Assembly: GCA_009667805.1 (NCBI GenBank)
Contig: CM019066.1
Span: forward strand, 3,472,001-3,536,000
Length of the DNA stretch: 64,000 nucleotides
Source of the DNA: Leptobrachium leishanense
Lineage: Eukaryota > Chordata > Amphibia > Anura > Megophryidae
Direction: 5' to 3'
The first letter of the stretch is position 1. Each line of letters begins with the position of its first letter. The notes beneath the pieces were generated by a model. That model worked only from the letters and a program-made list of their open reading frames with translations. It did no database searches and had not been told where the DNA came from. Position numbers and translations under genes: made by a program. Below, piece by piece: positions 44,814 to 54,492 of the stretch.

Positions 44814-45440
44814 GGTGTCTTGTCTGTTTTATGTTTTTGGTTGACATGCTGTTCCTGTTGTCACTGTTATGTTTTGTCCTTCATGTTATTTTCTTTTGTA
44901 TATATGTTACAAATATGTAATTCATTTATTTTCTTGTTTATTACAATATATTTCTATTTACATACATTCTTGTCAGTGTCAGAGGTTTTTTGGACGTGTC
45001 TTGGAATGTGATGCCTGCGTGTGGGTGGGTATGAATGTGTTTGTGTACATGTCACTACAGACCGACAATAGGGGCTCTGCACACCGAGCACATGTCTGCT
45101 GACTGGCAGCGAAGTCATGCATGCTGGTGTTTGGAAGTACTTACCGCAAAGTGATGACCAGCATCTCCTCCGGTGGTATGGCATCCCTCATGTTGGTGTC
45201 CCTCTTGGTCAGCGGCTCCCGTAACTGTGACAACAGTTCATCGAATGAGGGGATGGACATCCGCATGTAGTTGAAAAACTTCACGGGGTCCCTCTCTCGC
45301 AGTGGCCTGTACAGCGTCACAAAGTGGCCATGAGTGTGTCTGGCAGCGTTGATGGGATGAACCCATGTTCGCCGTTGTCTTTTGTGCTGGAGGTACAGGT
45401 AGCCCGTTGCAGCAAACACAAACACTTGCAGTGCATCCAT
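43250..45440 (-). CDS. Harbinger DDE transposase, copy 2 (exons 45440-45145 and 43976-43250), C-terminally truncated
   Basis: Predicted 340 residues. Exon 1 starts MDALQVFVFAATGYLYLQHK and ends MLVITLR at donor GTAAGT; exon 2 resumes YLASGCSLKDLHYNFRIGRS after TTTTCCAG. DDE residues: D at 43762-43764 (AVDGKHVRI), D at 43493-43495 (VGDEAFGL), E at 43382-43384 (VECSFGIL). About 45 bp are missing near 43262 relative to copy 1, so the protein ends NYVRYGSG and lacks about 55 C-terminal residues. Alternative upstream start codons are possible. MADF exon 2 sits antisense in the intron. Activity is doubtful but the catalytic core is intact. Confidence 0.78.
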
Positions 45441-45840
45441 CTTGGTGAAACGCCACCATCCACGAAATGGCTTTTTATACCCCTTCACCTTAATTTTTGA
45501 TTCACCTATTGATTTGGTAAATTAGATTACGCGTTTAATTGCAGATCCGTAAAAAATCACGCCCGAAAATGCGCATCGTATGACCGTTTTCGCGCACTCC
45601 GTGAAAAAATACGTCACTTCGTTCGGACGCACTTTTTTACGTTCGCGTATAAAAATGCTTTCGTTTGACCCTAGCCTAAATCAGACACTAGATGTAAACA
45701 GCAACCAGTGACATTAGAGGGAGCACCGGATCTCCTGCACAGCCAGTGAAATCCTTTTTTGTTTCGGACAGAAACCAGGATACAAATTGTATACTAAAGG
45801 CTGATTTATTACATAAAAAATAAAATAAAATGGACAAGCT

Positions 45841-45890
45841 ACACACCCAAACGCGTTTCGCGAGTATATCACTTCTTCAGTAGGTGTATC
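45841..45890 (-). ncRNA. hammerhead ribozyme motif (type I, minimal stem III)
   Basis: On the minus strand all core nucleotides are present: CTGAAGA (45874-45880, CUGANGA), GAAA (45856-45859) and UU before the stem I return strand. Stem I pairs GATACACCTA's last nine bases with TGGGTGTGTA (nine pairs including two G-U). Stem II is a short GTGA/TCGC-type hairpin. Stem III is just CGCG, as in the minimal hammerheads of Penelope-like elements and retrozymes, which usually work as dimers. It lies 36 bp downstream of an L1/Tx1 C-terminal fragment on the same strand; which retroelement owns it is unclear. Confidence 0.65.
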
Positions 45891-45926
45891 AGTACATACC
45901 CGCCACCCCACACAGAAGCAGGAGTC

Positions 45927-46500
45927 TCAGTCGTTAGTAGAAATGCTTGTAACCCTTAAACCCCCTGCCAAGTAATCATCCCAATAAAACCATGGCTGAC
46001 AAAAAGCCTCCAATTGGTCCCTCTCCACAGCTACTAGCCTATCCATGGCCCTCAAAGCCTCCACTTCACAGACCCACGCACACCAAGAGGGAACCGCCTG
46101 CTTCCCCCAATGAAGAGGATTCAAGAGCTGCAAATATGAGTCTCATCTCCACCAACTTACGCATAATCTTAACAGACGCCGGCTATTGCAGTAGGAGGTA
46201 AATAGAGGCAGCAAACTGGAAATCTGAATCAGTAACGGAGTGAATCGTATCATGCACCAATTTCCAAAAAGGATGGATAAGGGAACATCCACCAAACATG
46301 AAGAAAACTACCCAGAGTCGTCCTACAATGCCAACAGGAAGAGTCACAACTTGGCAGTACTCTATGTATTCATTCCGGCATCCAGTACAAAATGGTGAGT
46401 ATTTTGTAAGCATTTTCAGCACATTTCAATGCCGAAGTGTCTTTGTGCACCAACAAGTAAGTCATGGTGCACGCCTCATCCGAGGAGATGCAGCCTAGGC
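45927..46500 (-). pseudogene. L1/Tx1-type LINE ORF2, C-terminal fragment
   Basis: Minus-strand translation gives GCSLIHPFWKLVHDTIHSVT (about 46290), then, in another frame, EVEALRAMDRLVAVERDQLE and CQPWFYWDDYL. This matches the layout of the C-terminal domain of the better copy at 56691-57470 (CPTLQHFWHTIHAQV, EVESIRASEERLAYTKG, WYYWL). Frameshifts and truncation make it a relic. Confidence 0.65.
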
Positions 46501-46726
46501 GGACATGCCACCTGTCCTGGAAACCGCTGCATCCCAATTCAATCATTATACCTACTATAATTATAACTTTTACTAAAATATAAATGATAAAAATAATGAG
46601 TGACGCTCCATTTGACCATTTTAAACTTTGGATTCCAAATGCAGTAAAATCCTCCTATTCTACCTATGGAATTAGTTGTCCAGAACATACAATACAAGGG
46701 GCAATTTTACATATATGAGCCTTATA

Positions 46727-47385
46727 CAGAGTGATTCATATAGAGCCAAGTTCAATGTTTATGTTCTAGAACTTATATGAATAAATGGAAATTAATGAGA
46801 GTTTCAGGAAACATACCTCCTCTTATGTTGAGCACATCCTATCACAGCACATGCTGGATGTGGCTGCCGTTTTCTGCTAGTCACATCACATGTTAATGTG
46901 ATGCTGCAAGTTGTTGCTATAGCATCTCAATTGCATCATCAACTTTTTTATCTCATTCCTACTGTTTTCTGCTAAGGCGTTAATCATGTGCGGCTTGTTA
47001 TGGTGCACTCATTCCTTCAGATAGCCCCTCATATAGAAGTCTGGGCTGGGAAGATATGGAGATTGGGATGACCACAGGAAATGACAGAGCCCTCAAAAAA
47101 ATTCTGTCAGTCATCATTGACACACATGATGAGTGACATGTCGCACCATCTTGTTGGAAGTAATGCTTATGCTCTTCTAGTGAGTAAGTCATTTGGTTCT
47201 GTGAGTTTGCTATTATCATGGCTGGACTGTTTTCATGGCTGTGCTGCCACCTAGCAGCTGCTTTCAGCACTTGCTGTGATGGGATGTGTTCAACATAAGA
47301 GGAGGTACGTTACCTAAAAATCTCATTCATTTCCTTTTGTTTAGGATCTATAAGGAAACCATTGAGTTCTACATGAATCAGAATG
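46727..47385 (-). mobile_element. mariner-like (IS630-Tc1-mariner) element with decayed transposase
   Basis: Flanked by TA; ends CAGAGTGATTCATATAGA and inverse of CATTCTGATTCATGTAGA. Minus-strand translation contains HYFQQDGATCHSSCVSMM (about 47160), the region around the second catalytic aspartate of a DDE transposase. It is followed by a degraded version of the SPDLTP.DFFLWG segment (YEGLSEG near 47010). At about 660 bp it is internally deleted. Confidence 0.65.
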
Positions 47386-47609
47386 TATCACATTTATTGA
47401 ATGAATAAAGAAGGAATCCTGTCTGGACTGCCTATTTAATCAAACCCCTTGCACATGACAGAAAGTTAGGATTTTCCAGTAAGATCCAGCTCTGATCTTA
47501 AGAGCTTCTCTTCTGCTAATTTTGACCAACTTCAATAATGGCCAGAGATATGAAGATATGCGGGATATAGGGGTAGACAGCAAGTGGAATCACCCACTCA
47601 GAATTTAAC
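47386..47609. other. spacer
   Basis: Nothing recognised. Confidence 0.4.
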
Positions 47610-47613
47610 TTAA

Positions 47614-47938
47614 CCCCTTAAAGCCGCAGGATGTTCCATGACATCCTGGCGGCGGGCGTGCTTTGAAGACGCAGGGAGTACATGTACGCTTCGCTGTCTT
47701 CAATGGGGCCGCCTCAGCCCCTCCCCGCAGCCTGCGCACATTGACTCCCCTGCAGCCTGCGCGTCATTGGCTGCACATTTCAGGCCGTCCCCCTGCAGCC
47801 AATGACGCGCTCTGCACGCCAGCTGCGGGGATGGCTCGGAATCAGTGCCGCGCGACGGCACCTGTCGGCGAGCCGTACCTGTACGCCTCGCCGGTGAAAG
47901 CGACCCCTCAAGGGCGCCACCCCTGCGTCCTTAAGGGG
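47614..47938. mobile_element. piggyBac-type MITE (CCCCTTAA ends)
   Basis: Ends CCCCTTAAAGCCGCAGG and inverse of CCCCTTAAGGACGCAGG; TTAA on the left (47610-47613), TTAT on the right. The GC-rich interior is made of inverted repeats (GCCTGCGCGTCATTGGCTGC / GCAGCCAATGACGCGC). The ends resemble those of the large piggyBac at 9138-16413. The open frame 47663-47944 is an accident of GC content. Confidence 0.72.
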
Positions 47939-48042
47939 TTATAGGGATTCATCCTGGAACTGTATCGGCAGGTGCATTGACCACTAACATGACCCAATAT
48001 GAATTGCACAAATGGAAAGCTTTCACTGGACACATCTATATA

Positions 48043-48333
48043 CACAAGTTGAGCATCCTTGTCCAAAATGCTTGGAATAAGAAGTATTTTGGATTTTTAG
48101 GAGATGTTGGACTGTTTGCATGTAATAATGAGTTATGTTTGGGATAGAACCTGAGTCTAAATAGAAATTCATATATGTTTACATACCCCATATATACACA
48201 GTCAGAAGGGCATTTTATATAATATTTTTGCCCCGTCACATGAGGTCAGGGGTGAAAGTTTCCATTTGTGGCGTCATGTAGACATTCTAAACATTTTTGG
48301 ATTTTGGAGTATTTTTGGAGGGAAACTGAACCT
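48043..48333. mobile_element. Tigger/MER2-like MITE, decayed
   Basis: CAAGTTGAGCATCCTTGTCC and AAATGCTTGGAATAAGAAGT match the left end of the 1833-3398 element. The internal phrases ATATACACAGTCAGAAGG and GTGGCGTCATGTAGACA match that copy's right part. The right end GAAACTGAACCT is diverged. Confidence 0.68.
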
Positions 48334-48404
48334 ATAAATGTTTATAATCAAGAGCCATATTTAAGCCATGGTTTAGAAATGCAAAAAGATATACTGTAGA
48401 TAGA

Positions 48405-49197
48405 CAGGGTTATTCAGAGAGATCCAAAAAGTCACAACAGGATCGGTGACTTTTCGTTCCCTGCACTTCGTGGCGATTCGACGATTCTAGTTCGCTGAGC
48501 CTGCGGTGTCTTCAGCAAGCACCGCATGGCCCCCCGTAGTGCAGGGAAAACTCACCAAACACTCACCGAAAACCTGCAGAAACCGCAGCAAAAACCAAGC
48601 CGAACACTCCGGAAAAATTCGAGCAGCTGGCGATCACAGCGTAGAGCAGCCACCGGAAAAAGCCAACACGGCAGACGAATGGGTTGAAAAAAAAAAAGAC
48701 CGTTCGCTTGAAAGTTTGAAATTTTAAACGCTGTTTGCAAAAAACTACTGAACGAAAATGCCTAGAATTTACATATAAGATCCAATGAATGATAATAAAA
48801 AGGTCTTTTACAGAAAAAAGAAAAAACGATTTAAAAAACGATTTTACTGCAGAATATTATAATTAACGGTTTATTAGATACTGAATTGAAACGGGAATAT
48901 TTTTAACATTGAAGCCTATGGGATTCTTCTGAATAAACCTGTCGAATGAAACCAGAGAACAGCAGGGCACTTTGGCAATTTTTCCCTGCTGTTCGGTGTT
49001 CTCTGAATATACAAAGCATTGCTTCTCTATGGGGATTTCACTGCCCTCGAACAGGCACCGTATGTGCAGGCAATTCGCCAACATTTGGCGAACTGCCTGC
49101 TCTCAGAATAGCCGAATGGCCAGGAAATGTAACCGTTCGCTGAATTTCAGTGTCCGGTTACATTTCAGGGCCAGATCAGGTCTCTTTGAATAACCTT
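48405..49197. mobile_element. MITE, CAGGGTTATTC family, copy 3
   Basis: The left end CAGGGTTATTCAGAGAGATC and right end TCTTTGAATAACCTT are inverted. It includes GAAACGGGAATATTTTTAAC and GTATGTGCAGGCAATTCGCC found in copies 1 and 2. It lacks the internal insertion those copies carry at the GCCGAAT(T)AA site. The right end abuts the CR1 fragment. Confidence 0.72.
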
Positions 49198-49199
49198 AA

Positions 49200-50695
49200 T
49201 AGTGTCACAAACAAGGGATCAGCCAAATGACAAATGATTTAGGTAAACTAAAAAAATGGTCGGAGCTGTGGCAATTGAGTTTTAATGTGGATAAGTGCAA
49301 GATAATGCACCTGGGACGTAAAAACCCAAGGGCTGAATATAGAATATTTGATACAGTCCTAACCTCAACATCTGAGGGTTGGGATTTAGGGGTTATTATT
49401 TCAGAGGATCTAAGGGTAAGTAGTCAATGTAATAGAGCAGCAGGAAATGCTGGCAGAATGCTTGGTTGTGTAGGGAGAGGTATTAGCAGTAGGAAAAGGG
49501 AAGTGCTCATGCCACTGTACAGAGCACTGGTGAGTCCTCACTTGGAGTACTGTGTGCAGTACTGGAGACCGTATCTCCAGAAGGTAGGGATGTGCGTTTC
49601 GGGTTTCGGAATTTCGGAATTTTCACGAAATTTCCCGATTCGTGTTTTCGGATGCGGCCGAATTTCCGAAAAATTTTAGATCCGAAAATTTCAGATCCGA
49701 AATGTTTTCTGAGCCGAAACGAAATATTTTCGGATTTTTCGAATGGACTTGAAATGTGTCAAACGAGGAGAACAGATTTTCCGAAAAACGAAAATTTTCC
49801 GAAAAACGAAAATTTTCGGAAAAACCAAAATTTTCCGAAAAACGAAAATTTTGTAAAAACGAAAATTTTAAGAAAAACGAAAATTTTTCGAAAAAACGAA
49901 AAGTCGATACAAAAAACGGGCAAAATGACACGGAAAATACGAAAAATGGTCGATATTCCGAAAAAATTGCAATTCCGAAAAACGAAAATTTTCCGAAATT
50001 ACGAAAAGTCGATATAAAAACCGAGCACAGTGACACGAAAATACGAAAAATGGTCGAAATTCCGAAAAAAAAATGTACCCGAAAAACGGGCCGAACCGAA
50101 TCGAATCGAAACCGAAATCGGTCGAAACGGGCCGAATCGAAAAGTTTAAAAATCCGAAAAATCGAACCGAATCGAACCGAAAAAAAAATCGGTGCACAAG
50201 CCTACCAGAAGGATATAGACATCTTAGAGAGAGTTCAGAGAAGGGCTACTAAAATGGTGTACGGCTTGAAGGAGAAAAGTTACCAGGAAAGGCTTAATGA
50301 TCTTAACATGTACAGCTTGGAAAAAAGACGAGACAGAGGAGATATGATAGAAACATTTAAATACGTAAAGGGAATCCACAAGGTAGAGGAAGGGAGTATA
50401 TTTAAAAGGAAACAAAGTAGCAAAACAAGAGGACATAGTCTTAGATTAGAGGGGCAAAGGTTTAAAAGTAACATCAGGAAGCATTATTTTACTGAGAGGG
50501 TGGTGGATACATGGAACAGTCTTCCAGTAGAAGTGGTAGAGGCCAAAACAGTAATTGAATTTAAGCAGGCATGGGATAGGCATAAGGCTATCCTAAACAA
50601 AAGATAAATCCAGGTAAAGTATCCATGTAATTGGGCAGACTAGATGGGCCGAAAGGTTCTTATCTGCCTACATTTTTCTATGTTTCTAAATACAG
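49200..50695 (+). mobile_element. CR1-type LINE, reverse transcriptase C-terminal fragment, split by a hAT
   Basis: Part 1 (49227-49576) reads LKKWSELWQLSFNVDKCKIM, WDLGVIISEDLRVSSQCN and PHLEYCVQYWRPYL. Part 2 (50213-50607) reads DIDILERVQRRATKMVYGL, RGHSLRLEGQRFKSNIRKHY and VVDTWNSLPVEVVEA, ending NKR and TAA. This is the classic CR1 tail. The 3' untranslated region contains GGGCAGACTAGATGGGCCGA and ends CTATGTTTCTA. Removing the hAT and one target copy keeps the frame, so the CR1 coding stretch was intact here when it was hit. Confidence 0.88.
49585..50204. mobile_element. hAT-type MITE in CR1, exact 8-bp target duplication
   Basis: CCAGAAGG lies on both sides (49577-49584, 50205-50212). 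Ends TAGGGATGTGC and inverse of TAGGCTTGTGC. The interior is a degenerate tandem of CGAAAATTTTCCGAAAAA-type units. Open frames across it exist only because CGAAAA repeats lack stops. Confidence 0.9.
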
Positions 50696-51410
50696 GGTCC
50701 TATCACCTCCTACAAGCTAACACTAGCACTCACATTAGCGTTAGGTTGAAGGAGGTGATAATGCTCCGCTTAGATCACCTCCGGATCACTAAAGGGTTAA
50801 AAAGCAAGTTAGCGATTCGGTATTCACACTCTTTTGCGCTTGCTTATTGTACTTTACGCTCCCTATACTTAACATGGAGTGCAAAGTGCAAGCAGAGATT
50901 AACTAGTGTTAGGATCACAAGGTCCTAACGCTAATTACCAAGAGCTTTCGCCAACTGAAAAAGTTAGTGATCACGTCCGTGTTGCCGCACATTTTAACGT
51001 CCGTCGTAGCATAAAATTATGATCAATAGAGACGCACACACATGAAGTACGTCCGCACAGAAGTGCGCACGCACAATGCACGTGGCACCGGACGCAATTT
51101 AGGCAAGAATGTCAAACCGCTAGGACGGACACACAGAGTGAGCCATGTCCGCGTAGCTTTGTGTGTGAGTGATGGAACGTGGTTAGACGGACTGCATTTT
51201 TGACGTCCAGCATTTTTGAAGGACAAAATGGTTTTTCATATCATGTATCAATTTTTTTCATTTTACATATTAATTTTATTTCCCTTCTACATCAGTCAAA
51301 AAAAACCGGACCATGTGGTGTCTACAGTATCATCAGTCAGAAAGTACGTCAGTTGTGCACGGACGTACAGTGCGCTCTGAATGCGCTCTTCTGACATTAG
51401 CCTTAATGAC
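50696..51410. other. two MITE-like inverted-repeat segments, families not identified
   Basis: 50697-50935 starts GGGTCCTATCACCTCC and ends with AGGATCACAAGGTCCTAACG, with TTAGCG motifs in both orientations. 51000-51405 has repeated ACGTCCG/CGGACGT motifs and ends TCTGACATTAGCCTTA, similar to a Harbinger-type end, but I could not find its left end. Confidence 0.4.
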
Positions 51411-51557
51411 CATTTAGGTAAACAACCTGTTTTTGCTTAGTGCGGGTATATGGGTCTGAATACACAAATGACAATATTTTTGGTTTAAACTTGGCTGCTG
51501 CATTACAATGATAAGGGACAGGGCAGAATACAGGGAGAGCTCTGGGGTTACTCAATA
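51411..51557. other. left part of paralogous block (pairs with 6.2-6.3 kb)
   Basis: GGGAGAGCTCTGGGGTTACT (51533-51552) matches 6289-6308. The block resumes after the nested transposons at 53953. Confidence 0.6.
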
Positions 51558-51819
51558 CTGTACAGCAGTGTTTACCAAACCTGTCCTCAGGACCCTCCGC
51601 GTCGCCAGGTTTTCCAGATATCTGAAGCACTGCACAGGTGACATGATTTGCTGCTCAGTGATTGCAGGATTCAGTCTGCTTTTCCCAAAGGTGATCTGCG
51701 AAATATGGCCTGGTTGAGATTAGGGATGAGCCGAACACCCCTGTGTTCGGTTCGTATCCGAACAGACGAACGGCCGAAATGTTCGAAATGTTCGAATACG
51801 AACTCGGACGCCATGTTAA

Positions 51820-53053
51820 CCACTTGGATGCTGAGGACGCACTCAGCGCGTCCTCAGCATTCCCGCTGCTGTGCGGAGGACGCGCTGAGCGCGTCCTCCC
51901 ATTGGGGTCAGCGTTCGGCCGGGTTCCGGCCGATCGCTGGCCCCTCCGGTGCGGGCTGACATCCTGGATGTCAGCCCGGCATCCGGAACAGCAGCCGCCG
52001 GAATTTGGTGTCATCGCGGCAGCGCGATGACACCAAATTCAGGCGCCCCCCCCGCATGTGCGGAGGAGGCGCCTGAAAGGGAGGGGGGAGGTCCTTCGGA
52101 CCTCTCTCCCTCCCGATCGGCAACTCTGCAGGGGTTAACCCAGGCATCATTTGGAAGGGCACAGCCTGCCCTCCAAATGATGCCTGGCATTAACCCCTGG
52201 GGAGCTGGATCGCGAATCGGCGCTGAAAAGCGCCGGTTCGCGATCCTTTCCCGGAGCTGGCCGACATCTTGGATGTCGGCCAAGCCTCCGGGAACTCCCC
52301 CTGAGGACTGGCGTCATCGTGCGTAGCACGATGACGCCAGTCCTAGAGTTAACCCTTAACTGCCACCAACGGTGGAGATAGGGAGTTCCAATGAACTCCC
52401 TATCTCCCGATCCGTGGCAGTTAGGGGTTAAATTTTGGTATGGTTGGATCGGCCAGAGCATGGCCGTTCCAACGATACCAAACACTACAGTGAAAAAAGT
52501 TGTAAAAAAAAAAAACTAAATGAAAAATAAAAATAAAAAAAAATAAAAAAAAAATTATAAAAAAAAAAAATAAACACTTTTTTTTATTTTTTTTGGTTGT
52601 TAATGCAGCAATATTGTTCCATTTCAATTATAATGTGAACAATGATGCTGCACTAACGATTTTTGTATGCGGTGCGTTTGTTAAAAATAGTGTAATTTTC
52701 CCCAAAAAAAATGTAACGAGACCCCATCTCTAATTTTTTTAACAAGCGCACCCCATACAAAATATAACCGCAATTGCTCGCATGTTAAAATGTGAAAAAA
52801 AACACTTTACACATTGTAAATTATTGAAAATACATATTTTATTGCATTTTTTGTTATAATATACAGACATGACATAACGTATACATATAATAATGACATA
52901 TTATGAATCTACTGAGTCTGACGGAAAGAACGATATATAATATGTCTGGGTCATATACTAAAATAAGCCTTCAAAACATGTTTAAACATGATGCGCAAAA
53001 CAGGTAAAAATGACCTCAGCACAGGGGCGGGAAAAGCCTCAGCAGCGAAAGGG
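51820..53053. mobile_element. piggyBac-type non-autonomous element, CCACTTGG family, copy 2
   Basis: TTAA at 51816-51819 and 53054-53057; ends CCACTTGGATGCTGAGG and inverse of CCCTTTCGCTGCTGAGG. It is closely similar along its length to copy 1 (30852-32036), including the hairpin chain and the AT-rich right half with GCAGCAATATTGTTCC. Confidence 0.85.
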
Positions 53054-53089
53054 TTAATCAATGGGGACCGAACACGCAAAATGTGTTCA

Positions 53090-53790
53090 CAGTTCTCCTA
53101 AATGTACCGTCGGCTGCCGGTACATTTAGGAGACCTGGCTGCGGCCCCCAGTCCCCGTAACTCACCTGTCCTGCAGCTGTCCCGGCCTCCTGGTCCCCGG
53201 TCCATCAGCTCCTCCAGTCTGTCTGGCCGTGGCTCCTCTCTGCCCCACGTCTTCACGCTGAATGATCTGATTGGGCAAAGTCCTGCGCCTGACCTGGACT
53301 TTGCTCAATCCGAGCTCTAATTCAATATTGAGCCCTAATTGGGCAAAGTCCAGGTCAGGTGCAAGACTTTGACCAATCAGAGCTCAGCATGAAGATGAGG
53401 CATGGTGCAGAGCTTTAACCAAGCTCTGATTGGTTAAAGTCGGTGCAAGACTTTAACCAATCATAGCTTGGTTAAAGCTCATCTTCATGCTGAGCTCTGA
53501 TTGGGCAAAGTCCTGCACCTGACCTGGACTTTGCCCAATCAGGGCTCAATATTGAATTAGAGCCCTGATTGGGCAAAGTCCAGGTCAGGCGCAGGACTTT
53601 GCCCAATCAGCATGAAGACGTGGGGCAGAGAGGAGCTGCGGCCAGACAGACCAGAGGAGCTGATGGACCGGGGAACACAAGGCCGGGACAGCTGCAGGAC
53701 AGGTGAGATACGGGGGCCGGTGGCCACAGCCACAGGTCTCCTAAATATACTGGCAGCCGCCGGTACATTTAGGAGACCTGTGGACGCATT
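53090..53790. repeat. ~700-bp complex palindrome with repeated ATTGGGCAAAGTC units
   Basis: The left arm (TAAATGTACCGTCGGCTGCC..., CTCCTCTCTGCCCCACGTCT) and right arm (AGACGTGGGGCAGAGAGGAG..., GCAGCCGCCGGTACATTTAG) are inverted. Within the arms the unit (A)TTGGGCAAAGTCC and its inverse occur about nine times, creating palindromes within the palindrome. The centre is near 53440. Confidence 0.85.
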
Positions 53791-53952
53791 TTTATTATGG
53801 AATGTCCGCGGTCAAACAAACCGCGAACATCCCATAATGTTCGCCGAACACTCGAACGGCCGATGTTCGATTCGAACTCACGTTTGAATCGAACCGAACG
53901 CTCATCCCTAGTTGAGATCCCGAGGAGAGGTTTGGGAAACACTGCTGTAGAG

Positions 53953-54420
53953 GGATAAGGTTCAGGGGACAAAAATCCCTGTATAGTACAGATACAAGGT
54001 GTTACTGTAATTTCGCTATGCAGGCATTATGCCACATATAGATATTATATTTATAGTCGATTGGTATTCTCTGGAAGCTGCATTGCTAATAATCTCATTA
54101 TGATCAATACAAACCCCCATAAGCAGGAGATCTGAACATTTTATTATTTTATCACATTATCTGTATTTGGCACAAAGACTCTTTCTGTCTCTAAGTAATG
54201 CTGAGCCTATGAGACGTTTTAAAGAACACCAGCTGGAGTCTGGAACTTTTCACCCAACAATACATCTGTAAAGACAGAACAATTGAATGAAATTTAGAAA
54301 TAACAAATTGCACCTTTCTAGTTTAGTCCTTTTCTGAAATCTTAGGAGAGCTATATACAGTATATGCAGAATTGCATTTTCTATTCCATATTTAAGAATA
54401 ACTACGGTTCAAATAAATGT
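53953..54420. other. right part of paralogous block (pairs with 6.3-6.6 kb)
   Basis: GTGTTACTGTAATTTC, CATTGCTAATAATCTCATTA and CATAAGCAGGAGATCT appear in the same order as at 6359-6496. Confidence 0.6.
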
Positions 54421-54492
54421 TATTTATTTATAAAGGATTTTACCGGGAAGGATACATTGAGATTTCTCTCGTTTTCAAGTATGTACTGGGTT
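54421..54492 (-). mobile_element. LINE 3' tail (same family as 28160-29260)
   Basis: TTATTTATAAAGGATTTTAC, then GATTTCTCTCGTTTTCAAGT, the reverse of the tail at 40629. Confidence 0.72.

Larger units (their letters stand above)
42538..45676 (-). mobile_element. PIF/Harbinger transposon, near full length, copy 2
   Basis: Flanked by TAA (42535-42537, 45677-45679), with ends GGCTGGGGTCAGACCAGCGC and the inverse of GGCTAGGGTCAAACGAAAGC. 3139 bp. It encodes a MADF/BESS protein on plus and a transposase on minus. Orientation is opposite to copy 1, about 2 kb away. It is the better preserved of the two: the MADF gene is open throughout and the transposase lacks only its C-terminal end. Confidence 0.93.
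51721..53910. mobile_element. hAT non-autonomous element, TAGGGATGAGC family
   Basis: Exact 8-bp duplication GTTGAGAT (51713-51720, 53911-53918); ends TAGGGATGAGCCGAACACC and inverse of TAGGGATGAGCGTTCGGTT. Subterminal regions are dense in GTTCG/CGAAC. It contains a TTAA element (51820-53053) and a 700-bp palindrome. No transposase. Confidence 0.9.
51566..53944. mobile_element. outer hAT (Charlie-like) MITE, interrupted
   Basis: Ends CAGTGTTTACCAAACC and GGTTTGGGAAACACTG are inverted; flanks CTGTACAG (51558-51565) and CTGTAGAG (53945-53952) are an 8-bp duplication with one mismatch. Without the inner insertion it is about 180 bp. The paralogous site at 6308-6315 shows the unoccupied target. 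Confidence 0.85.

Noticed and set aside
47663..47944. 93-residue alanine/proline-rich frame
   Set aside because: It lies entirely within a GC-rich, self-complementary piggyBac-type MITE and ends in its terminal repeat.
49756..50204. Long lysine/asparagine-rich frame joined to the CR1 C-terminus
   Set aside because: The first part is the CGAAAA-repeat hAT insertion, which lacks stop codons by composition; only the part after 50212 is CR1 coding.
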